From positions 1,206,001 through 1,270,000 of the forward strand of contig CM075190.1 of NCBI GenBank assembly GCA_037577475.1: a stretch of 64,000 bases of DNA, read 5' to 3'. Origin of the DNA: Chaunax sp. Z400. Lineage: Eukaryota; Chordata; Actinopteri; Lophiiformes; Chaunacidae. The notes under the pieces are model-generated. The model was not told the DNA's origin and ran no database searches. It saw only the letters and a program-made list of their open reading frames with translations. Of this stretch, positions 12,859 through 26,857 are shown piece after piece (position 1 is the stretch's first letter; the number at the start of each line of letters is the position of its first letter). Position numbers and translations under genes: made by a program.

Positions 12859-13612
12859 AGTCTCTACGACCTTCCGTTCAAAAGTTACCAACCCGGGTAC
12901 GGCCCCGATTGAGTTTTTATCCCCTTAACCTAACCTAACCCTAACCCTAACCCTAACCCCTAACCCACACTTGTCCGCTAGTCTGTACGACCTTCCGTTC
13001 CCGAGGTACAGACATTCAAAATACGCCCCTACTGGACATGTCATATTTCGGGAAAGGAAGGTCGCACTGACTCGGGACAAAGACTGGTGTTCTCAGAGAC
13101 CACATAAACCCCTAGACGGACGTTGGTCCCGAGTCTCTACGACCTTCCGTTTCCGAGATACACACATTCACTATAGGCGAACCAAAGCCCATTCACTTCA
13201 ATGGGAAAATAAACTTGAGTATAACTCGGGAACGGAAGGTCGTAGAGACTCGGGACCCTGATTCGTCGGACATAATTCGTGGTCTCTGAACACGCCAGAC
13301 TTCTCCCCGAGTCTCTACGACCTTCCGTTCCCGAGATACAGACATTCAAAATACGCCCCTACTGGACATGTCATATCTTGGGAAAGGAAGGTCGCACAGA
13401 CTCGGGACAAAGACTGGTGTTCTCAGAGACCACATAAACCGCTAGACGGACGTTGGTCCCGAGTCTCTACGACCTTTCGTTCCCGAGATACAAACATTCC
13501 AAAAATCACCAAAAATACATGTCATATCTCGGGAACCGTAAGTCGTAGGGACTCGGTTTACCTGCTGGCGTTCTTGGAGACCCCATAAAACCATTGAAAG
13601 AGCTTATCCCCG
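12859..13612. repeat. Cassette 10: T + A B2 A C (754 bp)
   Basis: T is 12859-12979 with the tract at 12925-12966. The first A is unusually rich in private changes: cgaggtacag near 13003, atatttcggg near 13043 and gcactgact near 13065. B2 has gattcgtcgg near 13260. Confidence 0.94.
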
Positions 13613-16600
13613 AGTCTCTACGACCTTCCGTTCAAAAGTTACCAACCCGGGTACGGCCCCGATTGAGTTTTTATCCCCTTAACCTAACCTAACCCTAACC
13701 CTAACCCTAACCCCTAACCCACACTTGTCCGCTAGTCTCTACGACCTTCCGTTCCCGAGATACAGACATTCAAAATACGCCCCTACTGGACATGTCATAT
13801 CTCGGGAAAGGAAGGTCGCACAGACTCGGGACAAAGACTGGTGTTCTCAGAGACCACATAAACCCCTAGACGGACGTTGGTCCCGAGTCTCTACGACCTT
13901 CCGTTTCCGAGATACACACATTCACTATAGGCGAACCAAACCCCATTCACTTCAATGGGAAAATAAACTTGAGTATAACTCGGGAACGGAAGGTCGTAGA
14001 GACTCGGGACCCTGATCCGTCGGACATAATTCGTGGTCCCTGAACACGCCAGACTTCTCCCCGAGTCTCTACGACCTTCCGTTCCCGAGATACAAACATT
14101 CCAAAAATCACCAAAAATACATGTCATATCTCGGGAACCGTAAGTCGTAGAGACTCGGTTTACCTGCTGGCGTTCTTGGAGACCGCATAAAACCATTGAA
14201 AGAGCTTATCCCCGAGTCTCTACGACCTTCCGTTCCCGAGATACACATTCAAAATACGCCCCTACTGGACATGTCATATCTCGGGAAAGGAAGGTCGCAC
14301 AGACTCGGGACAAAGACTGGTGTTCTCAGAGACCACATAAACCCCTAGACGGACGTTGTTCCCGAGTCTCAACGACCTTCCGTTTCCGAGATACACACAT
14401 TCACTATAGGCGAACCAAAGCCCATTCACTTCAATGGGAAAATAAACTTGAGTATAACTCGGGAACGGAAGGTCGTAGAGACTCGGGACCCTGATCCGTC
14501 GGACATAATTCGTGGTCTCTGAACACGCCAGACTTCTCCCCGTGTCTCTACGACCTTCCGTTCCCGAGATACAGACATTCAAAATACGCCCCTACTGGAC
14601 ATGTCATATCTCGGGAAAGGAAGGTCGCACAGACTCGGGACAAAGACTGGTGTTCTCAGAGACCACATAAACCCCTAGAAGGACGTTGGTCCCGAGTCTC
14701 TACGACCTTCCGTTTCAGAGATACACACATTCACTATAGGCGAACCAAAGCCCATTCACTTTAATGGGAAAATAAACTTGAGTATAACTCGGGAACGGAA
14801 GGTCGTAGAGACTCGGGACCCTGATCCGTCGGACATAATTCGTGGTCTCTGAACACGCCAGACTTCTCCCCGAGTCTCTACGACCTTCCGTTCCCGAGAT
14901 ACAAACATTCCAAAAATCACCAAAAATACATGTCATATCTCGGGAACCGTAAGTCGTAGAGACTCGGTTTACCTGCTGGCGTTCTTGGAGACCGCATAAA
15001 ACCATTGAAAGAGCTTATCCCCGAGTCTCTACGACCTTCCGTTCCCGAGATACAGACATTCAAAATACGCCCCTACTGGACATGTCATATCTCGGGAAAG
15101 GAAGGTCGCACAGACTCGGGACAAAGACTGGTGTTCTCAGAGACCACATAAACCCCTAGAAGGACGTTGGTCCCGAGTCTCTACGACCTTCCGTTTCAGA
15201 GATACACACATTCACTATAGGCGAACCAAACCCCATTCACTTCAATGGGAAAATAAACTTGAGTATAACTCGGGAACGGAAGGTCGTAGAGACTCGGGAC
15301 CCTGATCGGTCGGACATAATTCGTGGTCCCTGAACACGCCAGACTTCTCCCCGAGTCTCTACGACCTTCCGTTCCCGAGATACAAACATTCCAAAAATCA
15401 CCAAAAATACATGTCATATCTCGGGAACCGTAAGTCGTAGAGACTCGGTTTACCTGCTGGCGTTCTTGGAGACTCCATAAAACCATTGAAAGAGCTTATC
15501 CCCGAGTCTCTACGACCTTCCGTTCCCGAGATACAGACATTCAAAAGACGCCCCTACTGGACATGTCATATCTCGGGAAAGGAAGGTCGCACAGACTCGG
15601 GACAAAGACTGGTGTTCTCAGAGACCACATAAACCCCTAGACGGACGTTGGTCCCGAGTCTCTACGACCTTCCGTTTCCGAGATACACACATTCACTATA
15701 GGCGAACCAAAGCCCATTCACTTCAATGGGAAAATAAACTTGAGTATAACTCGGGAACGGAAGGTCGTAGAGACTCTGGACCCTGATCCGTCGGAAATAA
15801 TTCGTGGTCTCTGAACACGCCAGACTTCTCCCCGAGTCTCTACGACCTTCCGTTCCCGAGATACAGACATTCAAAATACGCCCCTACTGGACATGTCATA
15901 TCTCGGGAAAGGAAGGTCGCACAGACTCGGGACAAAGACTGGTGTTCTCAGAGACCACATAAACCCCTAGAAGGACGTTGGTCCCGAGTCTCTACGACCT
16001 TCCGTTTCAGAGATACACACATTCACTATAGGCGAACCAAAGCCCATTCACTTTAATGGGAAAATAAACTTGAGTATAACTCGGGAACGGAAGGTCGTAG
16101 AGACTCGGGACCCTGATCCGTCGGACATAATTCGTGGTCTCTGAACACGCCAGACTACTCCCCGAGTCTCTACGACCTTCCGTTCCCGAGATACAAACAT
16201 TCCAAAAATCACCAAAAATACATGTCATATCTCGGGAACCGTAAGTCGTAGAGACTCGGTTTACCTGCTGGCGTTCTTGGAGACCGCATAAAACCATTGA
16301 AAGAGCTTATCCCCGAGTCTCTACGACCTTCCGTTCCCGAGATACAGACATTCAAAATACGCCCCTACTGGACATGTCATATCTCGGGAAAGGAAGGTCG
16401 CACAGACTCGGGACAAAGACTGGTGTTCTCAGAGACCACATAAACCCCTAGAAGGACGTTGGTCCCGAGTCTCTACGACCTTCCGTTTCAGAGATACACA
16501 CATTCACTATAGGCGAACCAAACCCCATTCACTTCAATGGGAAAATAAACTTGAGTATAACTCGGGAACGGAAGGTCGTAGAGACTCGGGACCCTGATCG

Positions 16601-17581
16601 GTCGGACATAATTCGTGGTCCCTGAACACGCCAGACTTCTCCCCGAGTCTCTACGACCTTCCGTTCCCGAGATACAAACATTCCAAAAATCACCAAAAAT
16701 ACATGTCATATCTCGGGAACCGTAAGTCGTAGAGACTCGGTTTACCTGCTGGCGTTCTTGGAGACTCCATAAAACCATTGAAAGAGCTTATCCCCGAGTC
16801 TCTACGACCTTCCGTTCCCGAGATACAGACATTCAAAAGACGCCCCTACTGGACATGTCATATCTCGGGAAAGGAAGGTCGCACAGACTCGGGACAAAGA
16901 CTGGTGTTCTCAGAGACCACATAAACCCCTAGACGGACGTTGGTCCCGAGTCTCTACGACCTTCCGTTTCCGAGATACACACATTCACTATAGGCGAACC
17001 AAAGCCCATTCACTTCAATGGGAAAATAAACTTGAGTATAACTCGGGAACGGAAGGTCGTAGAGACTCTGGACCCTGATCCGTCGGACATAATTCGTGGT
17101 CTCTGAACACGCCAGACTTCTCCCCGAGTCTCTACGACCTTCCGTTCCCGAGATACAGACATTCAAAATACGCCCCTACTGGACATGTCATATCTTGGGA
17201 AAGGAAGGTCGCACAGACTCGGGACAAAGACTGGTGTTCTCAGAGACCATATAAACCCCTAGACGGACGTTGGTCCCGAGTCTCTACGACCTTCCGTTCC
17301 CGAGATACAGACATTCAAAATACGCCCCTACTGGACATGTCATATCTCGGGAACGGAAGGTCGTAGAGACTCGGGACCCTGATCCGTCGGACATAATTCG
17401 TGGTCCCTGAACACGCCAGACTTCTCCCCGAGTCTCTACGACCTTCCGTTCCCGAGATACAAACATTCCAAAAATCACCAAAAATACATGTCATATCTCG
17501 GGAACCGTAAGACGTAGGGACTCGGTTTACCTGCTGGCGTTCTTGGAGACCCCATAAAACCATTGAAAGACCTTATCCCCG
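13613..17581. repeat. Cassette 11: T + 24 monomers (3969 bp, longest form)
   Basis: T is 13613-13733 with the tract at 13679-13720. Starts: A 13734, B1 13886, C 14064, A 14215 (150 bp), B2 14365, A 14543, B2 14695, C 14873, A 15024, B1 15176, C 15354, A 15505, B2 15657, A 15835, B2 15987, C 16165, A 16316, B1 16468, C 16646, A 16797, B2 16949, A 17127, AB 17279, C 17431. This is the longest run without a telomeric tract. Its length comes from the 1292-bp tandem pair inside it. Confidence 0.94.
14695..17278. repeat. 1292-bp tandem duplication (two copies)
   Basis: The copies are 14695-15986 and 15987-17278, each B2 C A B1 C A B2 A. Both carry the rare ctttaatggg in the first B2 (about 14758 and 16050) and agactctgg in the second. 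They differ at a few sites, such as cagactactcc near 16153 only in copy two, and ggaaataatt near 15794 only in copy one. Confidence 0.88.
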
Positions 17582-19475
17582 AGTCTCTACGACCTTCCGT
17601 TCAAAAGTTACCAACCCGGGTACGGCCCCGATTGAGTTTTTATCCCCTTAACCTAACCTAACCCTAACCCTAACCCTAACCCCTAACCCACACTTGTCCG
17701 CTAGTCTGTACGACCTTCCGTTCCCGAGATACAGACATTCAAAATACGCCCCTACTGGACATGTCATATCTCGGGAAAGGAAGGTCGCACAGACTCGGGA
17801 CAAAGACTGGTGTTCTCAGAGACCACATAAACCCCTAGACGGACGTTGTTCCCGAGTCTCTACGACCTTCCGTTTCCGAGATACACACATTCACTATAGG
17901 CGAACCAAAGCCCATTCACTTCAATGGGAAAATAAACTTGAGTATAACTCGGGAACGGAAGGTCGTAGAGACTCGGGACCCTGATCCGTCGGACATAATT
18001 CGTGGTCTCTGAACACGCCAGACTTCTCCCCGTGTCTCTACGACCTTCCGTTCCCGAGATACAGACATTCAAAATACGCCCCTACTGGACATGTCATATC
18101 TCGGGAAAGGAAGGTCGCACAGACTCGGGACAAAGACTGGTGTTCTCAGAGACCACATAAACCCCTAGAAGGACGTTGGTCCCGAGTCTCTACGACCTTC
18201 CGTTTCAGAGATACACACATTCACTATAGGCGAACCAAAGCCCATTCACTTTAATGGGAAAATAAACTTGAGTATAACTCGGGAACGGAAGGTCGTAGAG
18301 ACTCGGGACCCTGATCCGTCGGACATAATTCGTGGTCTCTGAACACGCCCGACTTCTCCCCGAGTCTCTACGACCTTCCGTTCCCGAGATACAAACATTC
18401 CAAAAATCACCAAAAATACATGTCATATCTCGGGAACCGTAAGTCGTAGAGACTCGGTTTACCTGCTGGCGTTCTTGGAGACCGCATAAAACCATTGAAA
18501 GAGCTTATCCCCGAGTCTCTACGACCTTCCGTTCCCGAGATACAGACATTCAAAATACGCCCCTACTGGACATGTCATATCTCGGGAAAGGAAGGTCGCA
18601 CAGACTCGGGACAAAGACTGGTGTTCTCAGAGACCACATAAACCCCTAGACGGACGTTGGTCCCGAGTCTCTACGACCTTCCGTTTCCGAGATACACACA
18701 TTCACTATAGGCGAACCAAACCCCATTCACTTCAATGGGAAAATAAACTTGAGAATAACTCGGGAACGGAAGGTCGTAGAGACTCGGGACCCTGATCCGT
18801 CGGACATAATTCGTGGTCCCTGAACACGCCAGACTTCTCCCCGAGTCTCTACGACCTTCCGTTCCCGAGATACAAACATTCCAAAAATCACCAAAAATAC
18901 ATGTCATATCTCGGGAACCGTAAGTCGTAGAGACTCGGTTTACCTGCTGGCGTTCTTGGAGACTCCATAAAACCATTGAAAGAGCTTATCCCCGAGTCTC
19001 TACGACCTTCCGTTCCCGAGATACAGACATTCAAAAGACGCCCCTACTGGACATGTCATATCTCGGGAAAGGAAGGTCGCACAGACTCGGGACAAAGACT
19101 GGTGTTCTCAGAGACCACATAAACCCCTAGATGGACGTTGGTCCCGAGTCTCTACGACCTTCCGTTTCCGAGATACACACATTCACTATAGGCGAACCAA
19201 AGCCCATTCACTTCAATGGGAAAATAAACTTGAGTATAACTCGGGAACGGAAGGTCGTAGAGATTCGGGACCCTGATCCGTCGGACATAATTCGTGGTCC
19301 CTGAACACGCCAGACTTCTCCCCGAGTCTCTACGACCTTCCGTTCCCGAGATACAAACATTCCAAAAATCACCAAAAATACATGTCATATCTCGGGAACC
19401 GTAAGTCGTAGGGACTCGGTTTACCTGCTGGCGTTCTTGGAGACCCCATAAAACCATTGAAAGACCTTATCCCCG
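17582..19475. repeat. Cassette 12: T + A B2 A B2 C A B1 C A B2 C
   Basis: T is 17582-17702 with the tract at 17648-17689. A 17703, B2 17855, A 18033, B2 18185 (with ctttaatggg, linking it to the 1292-bp repeats), C 18363, A 18514, B1 18666, C 18844, A 18995, B2 19147, C 19325. The last B2 is itself mixed: its first part is B2, but gattcggg and gtggtccctg match the second half of AB units. Confidence 0.93.
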
Positions 19476-20380
19476 AGTCTCTACGACCTTCCGTTCAAAA
19501 GTTACCAACCCGGGTACGGCCCCGATTGAGTTTTTATCCCCTTAACCTAACCTAACCCTAACCCTAACCCTAACCCCTAACCCACACTTGTCCGCTAGTC
19601 TCTACGACCTTCCGTTCCCGAGATACAGACATTCAAAATACGCCCCTACTGGACATGTCATATCTCGGGAAAGGAAGGTCGCACAGACTCGGGACAAAGA
19701 CTGGTGTTCTCAGAGACTACATAAACCCCTAGACGGACGTTTGTCCCGAGTCTCTACGACCTTCCGTTTCCGAGATACACACATTCACTATAGGCGAACC
19801 AAACCCCATTCACTTCAATGGGAAAATAAACTTGAGTATAACTCGGGAACGGAAGGTCGTAGAGACTCGGGACCCTGATCCGTCGGACATAATTCGTGGT
19901 CCCTGAACACGCCAGACTTCTCCCCGAGTCTCTACGACCTTCCGTTCCCGAGATACAAACATTCCAAATATCACCAAAAATACATGTCATATCTCGGGAA
20001 CCGTAAGTCGTAGAGACTCGGTTTACCTGCTGGCGTTCTTGGAGACTCCATAAAACCATTGAAAGAGCTTATCCCCGAGTCTCTACGACCTTCCGTTCCC
20101 GAGATACAGACATTCAAAATACGCCCCTACTGGACATGTCATATCTCGGGAACGGAAGGTCGTAGAGATTCGGGACCCTGATCCGTCGGACATAATTCGT
20201 GGTCCCTGAACACGCCAGACTTCTCCCCGAGTCTCTACGACCTTCCGTTCCCGAGATACAAACATTCCAAAAATCACCAAAAATACATGTCATATCTCGG
20301 GAACCGTAAGTCGTAGGGACTCGGTTTACCTGCTGGCGTTCTTGGAGACCCCATAAAACCATTGAAAGACCTTATCCCCG
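19476..20380. repeat. Cassette 13: T + A B1 C AB C (905 bp)
   Basis: T is 19476-19596 with the tract at 19542-19583. AB is 20078-20229 with gattcggg. The first A has acgtttgtcccg near 19738, a change that recurs in the cassettes starting 26858, 30655 and 34933. C has ccaaatatcacc near 19965. Confidence 0.94.
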
Positions 20381-22577
20381 AGTCTCTACGACCTTCCGTT
20401 CAAAAGTTACCAACCCGGGTACGGCCCCGATTGAGTTTTTATCCCCTTAACCTAACCTAACCCTAACCCTAACCCTAACCCCTAACCCACACTTGTCCGC
20501 TAGTCTGTACGACCTTCCGTTCCCGAGATACAGACATTCAAAATACGCCCCTACTGGACATGTCATATCTCGGGAAAGGAAGGTCGCACAGACTCGGGAC
20601 AAAGACTGGTGTTCTCAGAGACCACATAAACCCCTAGACGGACGTTGGTCCCGAGTCTCTACGACCTTCCGTTTCCGAGATACACACATTCACTATAGGC
20701 GAACCAAACCCCATTCACTTCAATGGGAAAATAAACTTGAGTATAACTCGGGAACGGAAGGTCGTAGAGACTCGGGACCCTGATCCGTCGGACATAATTC
20801 GTGGTCCCTGAACACGCCAGACTTCTCCCCGAGTCTCTACGACCTTCCGTTCCCGAGATACAAACATTCCAAAAATCACCAAAAATACATGTCATATCTC
20901 GGGAACCGTAAGTCGTAGAGACTCGGTTTACCTGCTGGCGTTCTTGGAGACTCCATAAAACCATTGAAAGAGCTTATCCCCGAGTCTCTACGACCTTCCG
21001 TTCCCGAGATACAGACATTCAAAAGACGCCCCTACTGGACATGTCATATCTCGGGAAAGGAAGGTCGCACAGACTCGGGACAAAGACTGGTGTTCTCAGA
21101 GACCACATAAACCCCTAGACGGACGTTGGTCCCGAGTCTCTACGACCTTCCGTTTCCGAGATACACACATTCACTATAGGCGAACCAAACCCCATTCACT
21201 TCAATGGGAAAATAAACTTGAGTATAACTCGGGAACGGAAGGTCGTAGAGACTCGGGACCCTGATCCGTCGGACATAATTCGTGGTCCCTGAACACGCCA
21301 GACTTCTCCCCGAGTCTCTACGACCTTCCGTTCCCGAGATACAAACATTCCAAAAATCACCAAAAATACATGTCATATCTCGGGAACCGTAAGTCGTAGA
21401 GACTCGGTTTACCTGCTGGCGTTCTTGGAGACTCCATAAAACCATTGAAAGAGCTTATCCCCGAGTCTCTACGACCTTCCGTTCCCGAGATACAGACATT
21501 CAAAAGACGCCCCTACTGGACATGTCATATCTCGGGAAAGGAAGGTCGCACAGACTCGGGACAAAGACTGGTGTTCTCAGAGACCACATAAACCCCTAGA
21601 CGGACGTTGGTCCCGAGTCTCTACGACCTTCCGTTTCCGAGATACACACATTCACTATAGGCGAACCAAACCCCATTCACTTCAATGGGAAAATAAACTT
21701 GAGTATAACTCGGGAACGGAAGGTCGTAGAGACTCGGGACCCTGATCCGTCGGACATAATTCGTGGTCCCTGAACACGCCAGACTTCTCCCCGAGTCTCT
21801 ACGACCTTCCGTTCCCGAGATACAAACATTCCAAAAATCACCAAAAATACATGTCATATCTCGGGAACCGTAAGTCGTAGAGACTCGGTTTACCTGCTGG
21901 CGTTCTTGGAGACTCCATAAAACCATTGAAAGAGCTTATCCCCGAGTCTCTACGACCTTCCGTTCCCGAGATACAGACATTCAAAAGACGCCCCTACTGG
22001 ACATGTCATATCTCGGGAAAGGAAGGTCGCACAGACTCGGGACAAAGACTGGTGTTCTCAGAGACCACATAAACCCCTAGACGGACGTTGGTCCCGAGTC
22101 TCTACGACCTTCCGTTTCCGAGATACACACATTCACTATAGGCGAACCAAAGCCCATTCACTTCAATGGGAAAATAAACTTGAGTATAACTCGGGAACGG
22201 AAGGTCGTAGAGACTCGGGACCCTGATCCGTCGGAAATAATTCGTGGTCTCTGAACACGCCAGACTTCTCCCCGAGTCTCTACGACCTTCCGTTCCCGAG
22301 ATACAGACATTCAAAATACGCCCCTACTGGACATGTCATATCTTGGGAAAGGAAGGTCGCACAGACTCGGGACAAAGACTGGTGTTCTCAGAGACCACAT
22401 AAACCGCTAGACGGATGTTGGTCCCGAGTCTATACGACCTTTCGTTCCCGAGATACAAACATTCCAAAAATCACCAAAAATACATGTCATATCTCGGGAA
22501 CCGTAAGTCGTAGGGACTCGGTTTACCTGCTGGCGTTCTTGGAGACCCCATAAAACCATTGAAAGAGCTTATCCCCG
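20381..22577. repeat. Cassette 14: T + (A B1 C) x3 A B2 A C
   Basis: T is 20381-20501 with the tract at 20447-20488. Three 481-bp A-B1-C blocks follow (20502-20982, 20983-21463, 21464-21944). From the second on, the A unit reads aaaagacgcc. I saw no other difference among them, suggesting a recent 481-bp expansion. The final A-C pair has gacggatgttgg and gtctatacg near 22413-22435. Confidence 0.94.
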
Positions 22578-24717
22578 AGTCTCTACGACCTTCCGTTCAA
22601 AAGTTACCAACCCGGGTACGGCCCCGATTGAGTTTTTATCCCCTTAACCTAACCTAACCCTAACCCTAACCCTAACCCCTAACCCACACTTGTCCGCTAG
22701 TCTCTACGACCTTCCGTTCCCGAGATACAGACATTCAAAATACGCCCCTACTGGACATGTCATATCTCGGGAAAGGAAGGTCGCACAGACTCGGGACAAA
22801 GACTGGTGTTCTCAGAGACTACATAAACCCCTAGACGGACGTTGGTCCCGAGTCTCTACGACCTTCCGTTTCCGAGATACACACATTCACTATAGGCGAA
22901 CCAAACCCCATTCACTTCAATGGGAAAATAAACTTGAGTATAACTCGGGAACGGAAGGTCGTAGAGACTCGGGACCCTGATCCGTCGGACATAATTCGTG
23001 GTCCCTGAACACGCCAGACTTCTCCCCGAGTCTCTACGACCTTCCGTTCCCGAGATACAAACATTCCAAAAATCACCAAAAATACATGTCATATCTCGGG
23101 AACCGTAAGTCGTAGAGACTCGGTTTACCTGCTGGCGTTCTTGGAGACTCCATAAAACCATTGAAAGAGCTTATCCCCGAGTCTCTACGACCTTCCGTTC
23201 CCGAGATACAGACATTCAAAATACGCCCCTACTGGACATGTCATATCTCGGGAACGGAAGGTCGTAGAGATTCGGGACCCTGATCTGTCGGACATAATTC
23301 GTGGTCCCTGAACACGCCAGACTTCTCCCCGAGTCTCTACGACCTTCCGTTCCCGAGATACAAACATTCCAAAAATCACCAAAAATACATGTCATATCTC
23401 GGGAACCGTAAGTCGTAGGGACTCGGTTTACCTGCTGGCGTTCTTGGAGACCCCATAAAACCATTGAAAGACCTTATCCCCGAGTCTCTACGACCTTCCG
23501 TTCAAAAGTTACCAACCCGGGTACGGCCCCGATTGAGTTTTTATCCCCTTAACCTAACCTAACCCTAACCCTAACCCTAACCCCTAACCCACACTTGTCC
23601 GCTAGTCTGTACGACCTTCCGTTCCCGAGATACAGACATTCAAAATACGCCCCTACTGGACATGTCATATCTCGGGAAAGGAAGGTCGCACAGACTCGGG
23701 ACAAAGACTGGTGTTCTCAGAGACCACATAAACCCCTAGACGGACGTTGGTCCCGAGTCTCTACGACCTTCCGTTTCCGAGATACACACATTCACTATAG
23801 GCGAACCAAACCCCATTCACTTCAATGGGAAAATAAACTTGAGTATAACTCGGGAACGGAAGGTCGTAGAGACTCGGGACCCTGATCCGTCGGACATAAT
23901 TCGTGGTCCCTGAACACGCCAGACTTCTCCCCGAGTCTCTACGACCTTCCGTTTCCGAGATACAAACATTCCAAAAATCACCAAAAATACATGTCATATC
24001 TCGGGAACCGTAAGTCGTAGAGACTCGGTTTACCTGCTGGCGTTCTTGGAGACTCCATAAAACCATTGAAAGAGCTTATCCCCGAGTCTCTACGACCTTC
24101 CGTTCCCGAGATACAGACATTCAAAAGACGCCCCTACTGGACATGTCATATCTCGGGAAAGGAAGGTCGCACAGACTCGGGACAAAGACTGGTGTTCTCA
24201 GAGACCACATAAACCCCTAGACGGACGTTGGTCCCGAGTCTCTACGACCTTCCGTTTCCGAGATACACACATTCACTATAGGCGAACCAAAGCCCATTCA
24301 CTTCAATGGGAAAATAAACTTGAGTATAACTCGGGAACGGAAGGTCGTAGAGACTCGGGACCCTGATCCGTCGGAAATAATTCGTGGTCTCTGAACACGC
24401 CAGACTTCTCCCCGAGTCTCTACGACCTTCCGTTCCCGAGATACAGACATTCAAAATACGCCCCTACTGGACATGTCATATCTTGGGAAAGGAAGGTCGC
24501 ACAGACTCGGGACAAAGACTGGTGTTCTCAGAGACCACATAAACCGCTAGACGGATGTTGGTCCCGAGTCTATACGACCTTTCGTTCCCGAGATACAAAC
24601 ATTCCAAAAATCACCAAAAATACATGTCATATCTCGGGAACCGTAAGTCGTAGGGACTCGGTTTACCTGCTGGCGTTCTTGGAGACCCCATAAAACCATT
24701 GAAAGAGCTTATCCCCG
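22578..24717. repeat. 2140-bp higher-order unit 1: T A B1 C AB C T A B1 C A B2 A C
   Basis: The T units are 22578-22698 (tract 22644-22685) and 23483-23603 (tract 23549-23590). AB is 23180-23331 with gattcggg and gatctgtcgg. The first C of the second half has a tttccgaga 5-prime box (about 23950). The last A-C pair has gacggatgttgg and gtctatacg near 24553-24575. Confidence 0.95.
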
Positions 24718-26857
24718 AGTCTCTACGACCTTCCGTTCAAAAGTTACCAACCCGGGTACGGCCCCGATTGAGTTTTTATCCCCTTAACCTAACCTGACCC
24801 TAACCCTAACCCTAACCCCTAACCCACACTTGTCCGCTAGTCTCTACGACCTTCCGTTCCCGAGATACAGACATTCAAAATACGCCCCTACTGGACATGT
24901 CATATCTCGGGAAAGGAAGGTCGCACAGACTCGGGACAAAGACTGGTGTTCTCAGAGACTACATAAACCCCTAGACGGACGTTGGTCCCGAGTCTCTACG
25001 ACCTTCCGTTTCCGAGATACACACATTCACTATAGGCGAACCAAACCCCATTCACTTCAATGGGAAAATAAACTTGAGTATAACTCGGGAACGGAAGGTC
25101 GTAGAGACTCGGGACCCTGATCCGTCGGACATAATTCGTGGTCCCTGAACACGCCAGACTTCTCCCCGAGTCTCTACGACCTTCCGTTCCCGAGATACAA
25201 ACATTCCAAAAATCACCAAAAATACATGTCATATCTCGGGAACCGTAAGTCGTAGAGACTCGGTTTACCTGCTGGCGTTCTTGGAGACTCCATAAAACCA
25301 TTGAAAGAGCTTATCCCCGAGTCTCTACGACCTTCCGTTCCCGAGATACAGACATTCAAAATACGCCCCTACTGGACATGTCATATCTCGGGAACGGAAG
25401 GTCGTAGAGATTCGGGACCCTGATCTGTCGGACATAATTCGTGGTCCCTGAACACGCCAGACTTCTCCCCGAGTCTCTACGACCTTCCGTTCCCGAGATA
25501 CAAACATTCCAAAAATCACCAAAAATACATGTCATATCTCGGGAACCGTAAGTCGTAGGGACTCGGTTTACCTGCTGGCGTTCTTGGAGACCCCATAAAA
25601 CCATTGAAAGACCTTATCCCCGAGTCTCTACGACCTTCCGTTCAAAAGTTACCAACCCGGGTACGGCCCCGATTGAGTTTTTATCCCCTTAACCTAACCT
25701 AACCCTAACCCTAACCCTAACCCCTAACCCACACTTGTCCGCTAGTCTGTACGACCTTCCGTTCCCGAGATACAGACATTCAAAATACGCCCCTACTGGA
25801 CATGTCATATCTCGGGAAAGGAAGGTCGCACAGACTCGGGACAAAGACTGGTGTTCTCAGAGACCACATAAACCCCTAGACGGACGTTGGTCCCGAGTCT
25901 CTACGACCTTCCGTTTCCGAGATACACACATTCACTATAGGCGAACCAAACCCCATTCACTTCAATGGGAAAATAAACTTGAGTATAACTCGGGAACGGA
26001 AGGTCGTAGAGACTCGGGACCCTGATCCGTCGGACATAATTCGTGGTCCCTGAACACGCCAGACTTCTCCCCGAGTCTCTACGACCTTCCGTTTCCGAGA
26101 TACAAACATTCCAAAAATCACCAAAAATACATGTCATATCTCGGGAACCGTAAGTCGTAGAGACTCGGTTTACCTGCTGGCGTTCTTGGAGACTCCATAA
26201 AACCATTGAAAGAGCTTATCCCCGAGTCTCTACGACCTTCCGTTCCCGAGATACAGACATTCAAAAGACGCCCCTACTGGACATGTCATATCTCGGGAAA
26301 GGAAGGTCGCACAGACTCGGGACAAAGACTGGTGTTCTCAGAGACCACATAAACCCCTAGACGGACGTTGGTCCCGAGTCTCTACGACCTTCCGTTTCCG
26401 AGATACACACATTCACTATAGGCGAACCAAAGCCCATTCACTTCAATGGGAAAATAAACTTGAGTATAACTCGGGAACGGAAGGTCGTAGAGACTCGGGA
26501 CCCTGATCCGTCGGAAATAATTCGTGGTCTCTGAACACGCCAGACTTCTCCCCGAGTCTCTACGACCTTCCGTTCCCGAGATACAGACATTCAAAATACG
26601 CCCCTACTGGACATGTCATATCTTGGGAAAGGAAGGTCGCACAGACTCGGGACAAAGACTGGTGTTCTCAGAGACCACATAAACCGCTAGACGGACGTTG
26701 GTCCCGAGTCTATACGACCTTTCGTTCCCGAGATACAAACATTCCAAAAATCACCAAAAATACATGTCATATCTCGGGAACCGTAAGTCGTAGGGACTCG
26801 GTTTACCTGCTGGCGTTCTTGGAGACCCCATAAAACCATTGAAAGAGCTTATCCCCG
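24718..26857. repeat. 2140-bp higher-order unit 2 (tandem copy)
   Basis: The T units are 24718-24838 (tract 24784-24825, with cctgaccc in place of cctaaccc) and 25623-25743 (tract 25689-25730). It repeats unit 1 at an exact 2140-bp offset, including gatctgtcgg near 25424 and the tttccgaga C near 26090. It lacks the gatgttgg change in its last A but keeps gtctatacg. Confidence 0.95.
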
